A stretch of DNA of 64,000 nucleotides from Kluyvera sp036759925 (GCF_036759925.1 NZ_JAPKIB010000003.1:394320-458319); one strand, 5' to 3'. Counted from the first letter of the stretch, positions 24,874-34,772 are shown. Notes: generated from the sequence alone by a model not told the origin. Numbers and translations: made by a program.

Positions 24874-25836
24874 TTACTGCTGTTTGCTTTGATTACGCAG
24901 CACCTGCAGGCAGCGCTTGAGCTGGTCATCCAGCGGCGCTTCAATGCGCAGTACTTCACCGGTACCCGGGTGAGTAAACTTCAGCGCAGCGGCGTGCAGG
25001 AACAGACGGTTCAGTCCGGTGCCCGCCAGCTGTTTATCAAACTCGCGATCGCCGTAGCGGTCATCAAAGGCAATCGGGTGACCGGCATGCAGCGTATGCA
25101 CGCGGATCTGGTGCGTGCGCCCGGTCACCGGGCTACAGCGCACCAGCGTGGCGTGGGTATAGCGCTCTTCCACCTTGAAGCGGGTTTCCGACGGCTTCCC
25201 TTCCTGGCTCACACGCACAATACGCTCGCCGCTTTGCAGAATGTTTTTCAGCAACGGTGCCTGTACCACTTTAACGTGGGACTGCCACTGCCCGCGAACC
25301 AGCGCCAGGTAATCTTTTTGCATCCCTTTCTCACGCAGCTGTTCGTGCAGCGAACGCAGCGCAGAGCGCTTTTTCGCCACCAGCAGGACACCTGAGGTAT
25401 CGCGGTCCAGGCGGTGCACCAGTTCAAGGAAACGCGCTTCCGGGCGCAGGGCACGCAGCCCTTCAATGACGCCAAAGCTTAGGCCGCTACCACCATGCAC
25501 GGCGGTGCCAGACGGCTTGTTCAGCACGAGGATGTGATCGTCTTCATAGAGGATCACATCGCTCAGCGCTGCCACTTTTTGCAGATGCGGCGACACCGCC
25601 TCTTCTTCGCGCTCAGCGACGCGTACCGGCGGGATTCGAACTTCATCGCCGGCTTCCAGTTTGTATTCTGGCTTGATGCGTTTTTTGTTTACCCGCACTT
25701 CCCCTTTACGCAGGATGCGGTAAATCATACTCTTCGGCACGCCCTTCAGCTGGGTGCGCAAAAAGTTGTCAATTCGTTGCCCGGCTTCATCAGCGCTAAT
25801 GGCAATCATTTTTACGGTCGGAGTCTCAGTTTTCAT
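24874..25836 (-). CDS. rluC: RluC 23S rRNA pseudouridine synthase
   Basis: RluC makes pseudouridine at 23S rRNA positions 955, 2504 and 2580. The start at 25836 (MKTETPTVKMI) gives 320 residues (319 in E. coli). An S4 RNA-binding domain (QRIDNFLRTQLKGVPKSMIYRILRKGEVRVN, ~20-50) precedes the RluA-type catalytic domain with Asp144 in HRLDRDTSG. It is divergent from rne across a long control region. Confidence 0.96.
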   Translation of the reverse strand: MKTETPTVKMIAISADEAGQRIDNFLRTQLKGVPKSMIYRILRKGEVRVNKKRIKPEYKLEAGDEVRIPPVRVAEREEEAVSPHLQKVAALSDVILYEDDHILVLNKPSGTAVHGGSGLSFGVIEGLRALRPEARFLELVHRLDRDTSGVLLVAKKRSALRSLHEQLREKGMQKDYLALVRGQWQSHVKVVQAPLLKNILQSGERIVRVSQEGKPSETRFKVEERYTHATLVRCSPVTGRTHQIRVHTLHAGHPIAFDDRYGDREFDKQLAGTGLNRLFLHAAALKFTHPGTGEVLRIEAPLDDQLKRCLQVLRNQSKQQ

Positions 25837-26492
25837 GGTGCGCGATTCTAAATATCCCGGCTCAATAGCGCCACTCATTTTTCTATGCTTATATTTATCA
25901 TTATCCGTTTCTCAGGCTGCTTCACCCTATGAGCTGTTTGTTATTAGAACAATCTCATCGGACTGGTGAAAAAACTGTGAGTAACCGGGTGATAAAAGGT
26001 GAAAGTCATCTTGCTATAACCAGGTTAGCAAGGAATAATGAATCTGTTTTCCGTGTTGAACCTGGAATAACAAGGATATTTACGGAATGACCAGTTTTGT
26101 CCGTCCGATCATCCACGCAGCAATGGCGTAAGACGTATTGATCGTTCAGACAGTTAGCGGGCTGCGAGTTGCAGTCCTTACCGGTACATATACTGTATGA
26201 ATTTTAGATGATAGACAGAAAACGCAACGGGAAACATCCGTGCAGACCTCTAGCTTCTGAAAGATGACGAGTATAAATGGAATCTTCTCTGGAGAGTTAT
26301 CCCAGGCTGTTCCCCAAATAATTGCGCTGTGTTTCCGCTTGAAACACAGGCTACCGACACTCTGCGCCTCTTAAACGAGCGACAACCGTGAGGTTGGCGA
26401 CGTGAATAGTCACGAGGCCATCGGTTTACCCCGGAAAGGCAACACTCTGCTCGCAGCTTAGTCGTCAATGTAAGAATAATGAGTAAGTTACG
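25837..26492 (+). promoter_or_regulatory. rluC-rne divergent region with rne autoregulatory leader
   Basis: These 656 bp hold no gene. The right-hand ~360 bp correspond to the long rne 5' UTR. A hairpin matching E. coli hp2 is at 26328-26348 (TGTGTTTC-N5-GAAACACA), followed by the conserved CTACCGACACTCTGCGCCTC. An hp3-like structured segment lies at about 26381-26441. In E. coli RNase E cleaves this leader to limit its own mRNA, with hp2 the main sensor. The 25837-26130 part shows nothing I can name beyond expected promoters. Confidence 0.8.
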
Positions 26493-29400
26493 ATGAAAAG
26501 AATGTTAATCAACGCAACTCAGCAGGAAGAGTTGCGTGTCGCCCTTGTTGATGGGCAGCGTCTGTACGATCTGGATATTGAAAGCCCAGGACACGAACAG
26601 AAAAAAGCGAACATCTACAAAGGCAAAATTACCCGTATTGAACCCAGTCTCGAAGCCGCGTTTGTTGATTACGGCGCCGAGCGTCATGGTTTCCTCCCCC
26701 TCAAAGAAATCGCTCGCGAATACTTCCCTGCTAATTACAACGCCCATGGTCGTCCGAACATCAAAGACGTCCTGCGCGAAGGTCAGGAAGTTATCGTTCA
26801 GATTGATAAAGAGGAGCGCGGCAATAAAGGCGCTGCGCTGACCACCTTTATCAGCCTCGCGGGCAGCTACCTGGTGCTGATGCCGAATAACCCACGTGCT
26901 GGCGGTATCTCCCGTCGCATCGAAGGTGACGATCGCACCGAACTGAAAGAAGCGCTGGCAAGCCTTGAGCTGCCAGACGGCATGGGCTTAATCGTACGTA
27001 CCGCGGGCGTGGGTAAATCCGCCGAAGCGCTGCAGTGGGATTTAAGCTTCCGTCTGAAGCACTGGGAAGCTATCCAGAAAGCCGCTGACAGCCGCCCTGC
27101 TCCGTTCCTGATTCACCAGGAAAGCAACGTGATTGTTCGCGCCTTCCGCGACTATCTGCGCCAGGACATCGGCGAAATCCTGATCGATAACCCGAAAGTG
27201 ATGGAGATGGCGCGTCAGCACATTTCTGCGCTGGGTCGTCCGGATTTCAGCAGCAAAATTAAACTGTACACCGGTGAAATCCCGCTGTTCAGCCACTACC
27301 AGATTGAATCGCAGATTGAATCCGCTTTCCAGCGTGAAGTCCGTCTGCCGTCAGGTGGTTCTATCGTTATCGATAGCACCGAAGCCCTGACCGCTATCGA
27401 TATCAACTCCGCACGTGCAACCCGCGGCGGCGACATCGAAGAAACCGCATTCAACACCAACCTGGAAGCGGCCGATGAAATCGCCCGTCAGCTCCGCCTG
27501 CGTGACCTTGGCGGCCTGATCGTTATCGACTTTATCGACATGACCCCGGTACGCCACCAGCGCGCGGTAGAAAACCGTCTGCGTGAAGCGGTGCGTCAGG
27601 ACCGTGCGCGTATCCAGATCAGCCACATTTCTCGCTTCGGCCTGCTGGAGATGTCCCGTCAGCGTCTGAGCCCTTCTCTGGGTGAGTCCAGCCACCACGT
27701 CTGCCCACGCTGCTCCGGCACCGGTACCGTGCGTGACAACGAATCGCTGTCGCTCTCTATCCTGCGTCTGATTGAAGAAGAAGCGCTGAAAGAGAACACC
27801 AAAGAAGTTCATGCGATTGTCCCAGTGCCAATTGCCTCTTACCTGCTGAACGAAAAGCGCGCCGCTATCAGCGCCATCGAATCCCGTCAGGGCGATGTTC
27901 GCTGCATTATCGTGCCAAACGATCAGATGGAAACCCCGCATTACTCCGTACTGCGCGTGCGTAAAGGTGAAGAGACTACCACCCTGAGCTACCTGCTGCC
28001 GAAGCTGCATGAAGAAGCCATGGCGCTGCCGGTAGAAGAAGAGTTCGTTGAGCGTAAGCTGCCTGAGCAGCCTGCGCTGGCAACCTTCGTGATGCCTGAA
28101 GTGCCAGAGCCAACGGCAGTCAAAGCCACTGTTGCCGCTGCAGCACCACAGGCGAAAGCGACCGCTGCTGCTGCACCTGCTGCACCGGGCCTGATCTCCC
28201 GTTTCTTCGGCGCGCTGAAAAACCTGTTTGCCGGTACCCCGGAAACGCCGGTTGAAGCTCAGCCTGAGAAGCAGGAAGCCAAGCCTGAACGTCAGCAGGA
28301 ACGCCGCAAACCGCGTCAGAACAACCGTCGCGACCGTAATGACCGCGGTGACCGTAACGACCGCCGAGGCGAGCGTAATGAACGTAATGAACGTAACGAC
28401 CGTGGTGAAAACGCTGAAGGCCGTGAACCGCGTGAGAGCCGTGAAGGCCGCGAGGACAACCGCCGCAACCGTCGTGAGAAGCCACAGCAGACCGGTGAAG
28501 CACGTGAAAACCGTCAGGTCGCTGCCGTAGACGACAGCGAGAAAGCGAAATCCCGCGATGAACAGCAGCAGTCCCGCCGCGAACGTAACCGCCGCCGCAG
28601 CGACGAAAAACGTCAGCAGCCGCAGGAAGCGAAGCCGCAGATCCGCGAAGAGCAGCCGGTTATTGCCGAGGAAGCCGCAGCGGAAGAGCGCGTTCAGAAC
28701 ATGCCGCGTCGCAAGCCGCGTCAGCTGTCGCAGAAAGTGCGTATCGAAACCCCTGAGCAGACCGCAGCACGTGAACTGATTGCTGATGAACCACAGCAGG
28801 AAGAAGCACCGCGTACCGCTCTGGCGAAAGTTGACCTGCCAGCCGTCGTTGATGTTCCGGCACAAGCCGAGCAGGACGATAGCGCAGAAGGTCGTGATAA
28901 CAACGGTATGCCACGTCGCTCCCGTCGTTCTCCACGTCACCTGCGCGTCAGCGGCCAGCGTCGCCGTCGCTACCGTGATGAGCGTTACCCGACCCAATCA
29001 CCAATGCCGCTGACCGTCGCCTGTGCGTCGCCAGAACTGGCATCCGGTAAAGTGTGGATCCGTTACCCGGTTGCACAGGTTCAGGATCAGGCTATCGTTG
29101 ATGCACCGGTTGAGCAGGAAGAGATTGCACAGCCAATCGTGGCAGAAACCATTGAGCAAGCCGTAGCGCCTATCGCTGCCGCTGAGCCAGTTGCACCAGT
29201 AGCTGTTGAAGCGCCGGTACAGCCTGCGGCAGTGGTGGAGCCAGAAGCCGTCGTTGAACCTGTTGTGGTCGTTGCTGAAGCAGCAGCGCCAGCGCAGGAA
29301 GAAGCGCCTGCTCCGGTCGTTGCAGAAGCGGTAGCTGAAGAGCCAGTTGTTGTTGAAGAAGCGCCGGTACAGCCGGTTGCCGAAGCCGCAGCGCCGGTTG

Positions 29401-29759
29401 AAGAAGCCAACGTGGAAGCCGAACCGGCTGCCGCAGAGCCAGTGGTTGAAGCTCCGGTAGCGGTAACGCCTGAAGTGGAAGCGCCAGTTGTCGCGCCGGC
29501 TCCAGTCGTTGAAGCACCAGTGGTTGCTCCGGCACCGGTAGTCGACACGCCCGTTGTCGCCGAGCCAGCACCTGCTGCCGCTCATCACGCCACGGCACCA
29601 ATGACGCGTGCACCAGCACCAACCTACGTGCCTGAAGCACCGCGTCACAGCGATTGGGTTCGCCCTGCCTTTGACTTCGACGGTAAAGGTTCCGCCGGTG
29701 GTCACAGCGCAACCCATAGCGCGACTTCGGGTCCAACCCGCCCGCAGCCAGTTGAATAA
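26493..29759 (+). CDS. rne: Ribonuclease E
   Basis: RNase E is the endonuclease and scaffold of the degradosome, tethered to the inner membrane. It has 1088 residues (1061 in E. coli). The catalytic half holds the S1 domain (~39-119), the 5'-sensor/RNase H-like region, the DNase I-like site with Asp303 (TAIDINSARAT) and Asp346, and the zinc-link CPRC (~404-407). Next come membrane segment A (LISRFFGALKNLFAG, ~567-582), Arg-rich RNA-binding tracts with RNDR/RNER repeats, and an Ala/Pro/Val/Glu-rich low-complexity tail. The PNPase-binding C-terminus (DWVRPAFDFDGKG) is conserved. The extra length lies in the tail, which repeats EAPVVAPAPVV. Confidence 0.97.
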   Translation: MKRMLINATQQEELRVALVDGQRLYDLDIESPGHEQKKANIYKGKITRIEPSLEAAFVDYGAERHGFLPLKEIAREYFPANYNAHGRPNIKDVLREGQEVIVQIDKEERGNKGAALTTFISLAGSYLVLMPNNPRAGGISRRIEGDDRTELKEALASLELPDGMGLIVRTAGVGKSAEALQWDLSFRLKHWEAIQKAADSRPAPFLIHQESNVIVRAFRDYLRQDIGEILIDNPKVMEMARQHISALGRPDFSSKIKLYTGEIPLFSHYQIESQIESAFQREVRLPSGGSIVIDSTEALTAIDINSARATRGGDIEETAFNTNLEAADEIARQLRLRDLGGLIVIDFIDMTPVRHQRAVENRLREAVRQDRARIQISHISRFGLLEMSRQRLSPSLGESSHHVCPRCSGTGTVRDNESLSLSILRLIEEEALKENTKEVHAIVPVPIASYLLNEKRAAISAIESRQGDVRCIIVPNDQMETPHYSVLRVRKGEETTTLSYLLPKLHEEAMALPVEEEFVERKLPEQPALATFVMPEVPEPTAVKATVAAAAPQAKATAAAAPAAPGLISRFFGALKNLFAGTPETPVEAQPEKQEAKPERQQERRKPRQNNRRDRNDRGDRNDRRGERNERNERNDRGENAEGREPRESREGREDNRRNRREKPQQTGEARENRQVAAVDDSEKAKSRDEQQQSRRERNRRRSDEKRQQPQEAKPQIREEQPVIAEEAAAEERVQNMPRRKPRQLSQKVRIETPEQTAARELIADEPQQEEAPRTALAKVDLPAVVDVPAQAEQDDSAEGRDNNGMPRRSRRSPRHLRVSGQRRRRYRDERYPTQSPMPLTVACASPELASGKVWIRYPVAQVQDQAIVDAPVEQEEIAQPIVAETIEQAVAPIAAAEPVAPVAVEAPVQPAAVVEPEAVVEPVVVVAEAAAPAQEEAPAPVVAEAVAEEPVVVEEAPVQPVAEAAAPVEEANVEAEPAAAEPVVEAPVAVTPEVEAPVVAPAPVVEAPVVAPAPVVDTPVVAEPAPAAAHHATAPMTRAPAPTYVPEAPRHSDWVRPAFDFDGKGSAGGHSATHSATSGPTRPQPVE

Positions 29760-29776
29760 CCCTCTGCGCGTGAAAT

Positions 29777-29805
29777 AAAAAATCGGCCCCGGTGGCCGAT
29801 TTTTT
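29777..29805. terminator. Bidirectional terminator rne / lysR
   Basis: A 12-bp stem (AAAAAATCGGCC / GGCCGATTTTTT, 5-base loop) with T-tracts on both strands lies between the convergent rne and LysR genes, ending directly before the LysR stop. Confidence 0.9.
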
Positions 29806-30741
29806 TTACCCTTTTTTTGGCTGCTGCATGCCGGCAATTTGCGGCATCACTTCCCGCATCAGGTCGAGAAACTTGCGCAATCGCGTCGGGTAGTACAGCG
29901 CCCACGGGTATACCAGGTGGACCGGCAGCGGTGCTGCCTGCCACTGCGGCAATAGCTCAATCAGTTCCCCACTCGCCAGCTCCGCCTCCACCGTCCAGCT
30001 TGAGACAATCGCCACGCCAACGTGTGCCAGCGCGGCATTTTTCGCTACGTACAGGCTATCCGTGCTGAGCCGCGCCGCCACCGCCACGTTCACCGTCTGG
30101 TGACTCTCGGTATGGCGTAGCGTGACCTCATGCTGGTAGAAGGTGCTGATGGCAATCCACGGCAGCGCAGAGAGCAATTCAGGGCTTTCCACCGCCGGAT
30201 AACGCGCAAGCAGTTCGGGCGAGGCGACGATACAGCGCGGCACTTCCGCCAGCAGCACGGATACCGTTGCCGGGTCAACGTCGGCCCCCACGCGGATCGC
30301 ACAGTCGATATTATCGCTGATAAAATCCACCGCTTTGTCATGCAGCATCCACTCCACCGACAGCTGCGGATAACGCGCCAAAAAGCCCACCAGCGGCGTC
30401 AGCAACTGCTGTTGACCAAACGCATGTGGCGCACGTACCCGCAGCGTACCGACCGGCTGGTCATCAGAAAACTGTAAGGCATCTTCCAGCGCCAGCCAGG
30501 ACTCCACCACCTGCCGGGCATGCTGATAGCAGCGTTCGCCGTCGTCCGTCAGCTTCATGGCATGCGTAGAGCGCTGCAGCAGCTTCGCACCCAGCATCTC
30601 CTCCAGCGATTGCAGGCGACGGCTGACGGTGGCCTGGGTGGTCTGTAGCTGTCGGGCAGCAGCGGAGAGCGAACCGGACTCCACAATGCGAATAAAAGTC
30701 CGCATCAGCTCCACGCGATCTATACGCTCATTTCTTTTCAT
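29806..30741 (-). CDS. LysR-family transcriptional regulator
   Basis: This 311-residue regulator has an N-terminal winged HTH (about 11-70, SGSLSAAARQLQTTQATVSRRLQSLEEMLG) and a LysR substrate-binding domain from ~95. It most resembles the large group of LysR proteins that control a divergent exporter. It is divergent from an MFS gene with a perfect TATACG-N5-CGTATA palindrome between, so it probably controls that gene and itself. The effector is unknown. The pair is absent between rne and flgL in E. coli. Confidence 0.88.
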   Translation of the reverse strand: MKRNERIDRVELMRTFIRIVESGSLSAAARQLQTTQATVSRRLQSLEEMLGAKLLQRSTHAMKLTDDGERCYQHARQVVESWLALEDALQFSDDQPVGTLRVRAPHAFGQQQLLTPLVGFLARYPQLSVEWMLHDKAVDFISDNIDCAIRVGADVDPATVSVLLAEVPRCIVASPELLARYPAVESPELLSALPWIAISTFYQHEVTLRHTESHQTVNVAVAARLSTDSLYVAKNAALAHVGVAIVSSWTVEAELASGELIELLPQWQAAPLPVHLVYPWALYYPTRLRKFLDLMREVMPQIAGMQQPKKG

Positions 30742-30753
30742 TATCGATTTGCC

Positions 30754-30770
30754 TATACGTCAAACGTATA
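30754..30770. promoter_or_regulatory. Candidate LysR-type operator
   Basis: A perfect 6-bp inverted repeat TATACG-N5-CGTATA contains the T-N11-A core typical of LysR regulators. It lies 13 bp from the LysR start and 84 bp from the MFS start, in the divergent promoter region. Confidence 0.65.
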
Positions 30771-30853
30771 ACTGTTTTACCACCTCGCCGACTACCGCTC
30801 TACCCCTAAGACGCGGAAAATACGCCTCATACACAGTTGAGGACAACAACATC

Positions 30854-32068
30854 ATGAACAATCACACCGCACCATCGCAGGCCAGTAGCCTGCTGATATT
30901 CATCCTGGCACTGGGCGCAGGGTTTAGCGTCGCCGCCATTTATTACGCCCAGCCGCTGCTGCCACTGATGGGCGCAACGTTAAACCTAAGCGTGGAAGGT
31001 ATGGGGCTAATTCCTACGCTGACGCAGGCTGGCTACGCACTGGGGATCCTGTTTTTGCTGCCGCTCGGTGACCGCTACGACCGCCGGACGCTCATTCTGC
31101 TAAAAAGCCTATCGCTAGCGGTACTGTTGCTGGTTTATAGCCTGACCCAGCAATTCCACTCGCTGCTGGCGGTGAGCCTGCTTATCGGGATGGCTGCCAC
31201 CATGGCGCAGGATATTGTCCCGGCGGCGGCGATCCTCGCACCGCAGGGCAAGCAGGGTAAAATGGTGGGTACGGTGATGACCGGTCTGCTGCTGGGTATC
31301 CTGCTGTCACGTACCGTGAGCGGCGTGGTGGGTGAACTGTTCGGCTGGCGCGTGATGTATCAGGCTGCCGCCATCAGCATCGCGCTGATTGGTGCCCTGC
31401 TGTGGCGTGTGCTGCCTACCTTTACCGCACACTCAGAGCTGCACTATCCGGCGCTGATGGCTTCGATGGCGCACTTGTGGCGTCGCTACCCGACGCTGCG
31501 TCGTGCCGCCATGGCGCAGGGTTTTCTCTCTATCGCCTTTAGCGCCTTCTGGTCTACTCTTGCCGTGATGCTGGCCGAGCACTACCACATGGGCAGCGCC
31601 GTTGCCGGTGGGTTTGGTATCGCCGGTGCCGCCGGGGCATTAGCCGCACCGCTGGCAGGAGGTCTGGCAGATAAAGTCGGTGCCGAGAAGGTCACTCAGC
31701 TCGGCGCGCTGCTGGTCAGCGTTTCATTCGCCCTGATGCTGCTGCTCCCTGTTCTGCCGCCGATGGCGCAGCTGGCGCTGATTGCCATCTCCGCCGTGGG
31801 CTTCGACCTGGGCCTGCAGTCAAGCCTGGTCGCGCATCAGAACCTGGTCTATAGCCTTGAGCCGCAGGCTCGTGGCCGCCTGAACGCGCTGCTGTTCACC
31901 GGGGTATTTATCGGGATGTCTGTCGGTTCGGTATTAGGTACGCAGGTTTATGCGATGGCCGGTTGGGAAGGTGTCGTTGTGCTGGCAACGGTGGCGGGTC
32001 TGGTGGCGCTGGCCATACGCATCAGCGAAACCTGGCGTCTACGTAACGCCGCGCTGAACGCACAGTAA
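30854..32068 (+). CDS. MFS transporter (DHA1-like)
   Basis: This 404-residue, twelve-helix major facilitator protein starts at ATG 30854 with GAGGA upstream; the open frame runs ~100 codons further left but that part is antisense to the LysR gene. It has the loop 2-3 signature GDRYDRRTLIL and a drug:H+ antiporter-like motif C region (TGLLLGILLSRTVSG). This suggests a DHA1-type exporter of drugs, sugars or metabolites; the substrate is not readable. It is probably regulated by the divergent LysR gene. Confidence 0.87.
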   Translation: MNNHTAPSQASSLLIFILALGAGFSVAAIYYAQPLLPLMGATLNLSVEGMGLIPTLTQAGYALGILFLLPLGDRYDRRTLILLKSLSLAVLLLVYSLTQQFHSLLAVSLLIGMAATMAQDIVPAAAILAPQGKQGKMVGTVMTGLLLGILLSRTVSGVVGELFGWRVMYQAAAISIALIGALLWRVLPTFTAHSELHYPALMASMAHLWRRYPTLRRAAMAQGFLSIAFSAFWSTLAVMLAEHYHMGSAVAGGFGIAGAAGALAAPLAGGLADKVGAEKVTQLGALLVSVSFALMLLLPVLPPMAQLALIAISAVGFDLGLQSSLVAHQNLVYSLEPQARGRLNALLFTGVFIGMSVGSVLGTQVYAMAGWEGVVVLATVAGLVALAIRISETWRLRNAALNAQ

Positions 32069-32074
32069 ACGACG

Positions 32075-32107
32075 AAAAAAAGCCCGCGACGGGGTAGTGA
32101 CGCGGGC
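32075..32107 (-). terminator. flg operon terminator
   Basis: Stem GCCCGCG / CGCGGGC followed leftward by seven T, 45 bp after the flgL stop. It may also slow rightward transcripts from the MFS gene. Confidence 0.82.
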
Positions 32108-32151
32108 GATAAAACATATCCAGTTTCCAGATATGTCAAAACTTACCTGTT

Positions 32152-33087
32152 TTATTTATTCAGTTGGAACAGCGACATTCCCTGCATATCCGTAAAGGCT
32201 TTGTACGCTGCCTGTAGTGCGGTTTGCTGCATGGTGTAATTCGAAATCGTTTCGTTCCAGTCTACGTCGACCAGGTTACTCATCTGCTGGGTTTGCGCCA
32301 GCGCACGGTCATCGCCCAGCGAATCGAGCTTGTCGAGCTCGTTAAGCTGGGTACCCAGCTCGGCGCGAACGGTCAACACGTTGTTCAGCGCACCTTTCAT
32401 GCTACGGTTCGCTCTGTCAATCGCTTCCGATGACACCTCTTTCAAGGACTCATCATCACCTACCGGCGTTTTCAACGCATCAATCACCTTGTTGAGCGCC
32501 ACAAAAATATTGCTATCAGCATCCGCGCTCGTACTCGCAGGATCTTTATCAAAGACCAGATTACCGGTATGACCAATAACCATCGTACGTGCAGAATCGA
32601 CCTGTTGCTCAACGTTCTCAGACCCACCGTTATAGGTACCGTCTGCATCAAATGGCGCCGCATCCGTCTTATAGCCAGCAAAAATGTAGCGACCATTACC
32701 GTCAGTGCTGTTGGCCAGGTTGAGAATTTGATCGCGAATACCTTCGAGATCCGTTGCCAGAGATGCGCGGTCATCATCGCTCAGCGTACCGTTTCCGGCA
32801 TACACGATTTTCTCCTGCGCCGACTGGATAGCCGTGGTGACCTGTGACAGCGTTTTCTCTTCAATCGAGACCCGCTGGGTAGCAAAGGTACGCGCGGTCG
32901 CATACTGGCTGTTTTGCGCCTGGGCCTGCGACAGCACAACGGCCTGAGAAGCCGCAACCGGGTCGTCCGATGCGCGGTTAACCCGCTTTCCGGTCGACAT
33001 CTGTTCACCATATCCCAACCATGCAGACTGGGAGTCGGTAATGCCCCGCATATTCTGCTGATACATCATTAAAGTACTAACGCGCAT
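32152..33087 (-). CDS. flgL: FlgL hook-filament junction protein (HAP3)
   Basis: FlgL forms the second junction ring between hook and filament. It has 311 residues (317 in E. coli) with the flagellin-like N-terminal helical domain (MRVSTLMMYQQNMRGITDSQ) and a C-terminal coiled coil (NETISNYTMQQTALQAAYKAFTDMQ); the middle is variable. It starts 14 bp after the flgK stop and shares the sigma-28 promoter in front of flgK. FlgN is its export chaperone. Confidence 0.95.
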   Translation of the reverse strand: MRVSTLMMYQQNMRGITDSQSAWLGYGEQMSTGKRVNRASDDPVAASQAVVLSQAQAQNSQYATARTFATQRVSIEEKTLSQVTTAIQSAQEKIVYAGNGTLSDDDRASLATDLEGIRDQILNLANSTDGNGRYIFAGYKTDAAPFDADGTYNGGSENVEQQVDSARTMVIGHTGNLVFDKDPASTSADADSNIFVALNKVIDALKTPVGDDESLKEVSSEAIDRANRSMKGALNNVLTVRAELGTQLNELDKLDSLGDDRALAQTQQMSNLVDVDWNETISNYTMQQTALQAAYKAFTDMQGMSLFQLNK

Positions 33088-33101
33088 GATGCTCCCTCTT
33101 C

Positions 33102-34772
33102 TTAGCGAATATTAATTAATGCGTCGAAGATGGTGCTTGCGGTTTGCAGCACCTGCGCATTGGCCAGATAATACTGTTGGTACAGCTGCAGGTTGCCATA
33201 CTCTTCATCGAGGTTGACCCCGGAGATAGACTGCTGCTGCTGCGTGAGTTCGGTAACGACGCTTGCTTGCGTGGTGCTGCTGCTCTTCAACGTTGCGGTT
33301 TTGGTACCGATGCTACTCACCATCGCCGCGTACGCATCATTGAAGCTCTTTGAGCCACCAACGATTTTACTGGTCTGTAGATCCAGCAGTTTTTGCCCAT
33401 TGCGGTTATCACTTTCGCCGGCGCTATTACCATCGGCATCCGCAATACCCATCGCAATTTGCGACTCGCTGGTGATCTCCACTTTCATATTTACGATGGT
33501 GTCTGACACTGGTTTTAAGATAAAGCTATCGCCCGGCGCTGGGCCATTATCTGGGTCAGCCGTCTTGACATCTACCGTTAAGCCATCAAATTTAAGTGAG
33601 GTCGGCGTGCTGTCCTTATCCAACGTCACCGTGGTGTTATCAGACAGTCGCGTTACCTGCCAGCCGCCACTGGTGTTGACGATGCGATAATCCGTCGCCT
33701 GTACCGCCGAGGCATCGCTTACTTCTGCCTCCAGGGCTGCGCCGCCGGCATTTTTAGCGTTCGGCAGCACCGATGGTGTGCCAAAGCTGAAGAACGCTTC
33801 ACCGTCCTGACCATTTGCGTCGATGCCACCTTCATGCACCTTGTTAAAGGCATCTGCAAAGGCCAGCGCCATCTGGTTGAGGCTATTCCGCGTCTGATCC
33901 AGATCCTGAGAACGGAAGGTCAGCATGCCACCCAGTGAGCCGGTGGTCAGCAGCTTTTCCGGGATCTCGATGTTACCCGCAACGTTGTCCACGTACGCTA
34001 CGGTCGTGCGCGTTGGATCGGCGCTGCTCGGCACCGCGGCCAGTTGGTTCGACTTGGTACCCGCCACCAGCGTGTAGCCGTTAGACATCGTGATGTTATA
34101 GGTGCTGCCGTCCTGGACGCTCACTTCAACACCCACCAGCTTGTTCAGGTTACTCACCAGTTGATCGCGCTGGTCCAGCAGATCGTTTGGCGTAGCCCCT
34201 GCCCCCACGCCGGTCAGACGTGCAATTTTATCGTTCAGGCTGGCAATCTGAGAGGTGTAGTTGTTGATCTGCTCAACGGTTGAGGTGATGCCAAGGTTGA
34301 CCTGTTTGTCCTGGTCACGCAGGTACTGATCGGCCACCTTGAACTGATTCACCACGCCATTGGCCTTGCCGATAACGGTCTGGCGCGCAGCCGGGTCTTC
34401 GGCGTTGCTGACCAGCGTCTGCAGGCTACTGAAAAAATCCTGCAGGGTCGTCGAGATATTGTTCGTCGAACTGGCAAACATCGTATCGATCTTCGATACC
34501 TGCTCGTACTGCGTTGCCAGGCCGCTGCTCTGATTCTGTGCCGAACGCAGCTGGTTGGTAATAAACGCGTTGTATTCACGCTGGATGCTGGAGACATTAA
34601 CGCCATTGCCCACCCAACCGCCCGCGCCCAGCGTGCTGTTGGCAGAAGCCAGCACCGTCGTCTGACGGGTGTATCCGGCTACGTTATAGCTGGAGATGTT
34701 GTTACTGGTGGTATTCAGCGCCGACTGCGCGGCGCTAAGCCCGCTCATCGCGCTGTTAATTAAACTGGACAT
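33102..34772 (-). CDS. flgK: FlgK hook-filament junction protein (HAP1)
   Basis: FlgK is the first junction protein on the hook. It has 556 residues (547 in E. coli). The N-terminus SSLINSAMSGLSAAQSALNTTSNNISSYNVAGYTRQ and C-terminus GVNLDEEYGNLQLYQQYYLANAQVLQTA are the conserved coiled-coil ends that also bind FlgN; the central domain is variable. A sigma-28 promoter lies 31-57 bp upstream, so flgKL can be expressed late as well as from the class II flgB promoter. Confidence 0.96.
   Translation of the reverse strand: MSSLINSAMSGLSAAQSALNTTSNNISSYNVAGYTRQTTVLASANSTLGAGGWVGNGVNVSSIQREYNAFITNQLRSAQNQSSGLATQYEQVSKIDTMFASSTNNISTTLQDFFSSLQTLVSNAEDPAARQTVIGKANGVVNQFKVADQYLRDQDKQVNLGITSTVEQINNYTSQIASLNDKIARLTGVGAGATPNDLLDQRDQLVSNLNKLVGVEVSVQDGSTYNITMSNGYTLVAGTKSNQLAAVPSSADPTRTTVAYVDNVAGNIEIPEKLLTTGSLGGMLTFRSQDLDQTRNSLNQMALAFADAFNKVHEGGIDANGQDGEAFFSFGTPSVLPNAKNAGGAALEAEVSDASAVQATDYRIVNTSGGWQVTRLSDNTTVTLDKDSTPTSLKFDGLTVDVKTADPDNGPAPGDSFILKPVSDTIVNMKVEITSESQIAMGIADADGNSAGESDNRNGQKLLDLQTSKIVGGSKSFNDAYAAMVSSIGTKTATLKSSSTTQASVVTELTQQQQSISGVNLDEEYGNLQLYQQYYLANAQVLQTASTIFDALINIR

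Noticed and set aside
27351..28997. 548-codon open frame antisense to rne
   Set aside because: It is a shadow of rne's GC-biased and repetitive coding sequence; no recognisable domain, and rne is certain.
30557..30853. N-terminal extension of the MFS exporter
   Set aside because: The extension is antisense to the LysR gene and lacks membrane helices; ATG 30854 begins the first helix region with a ribosome site.
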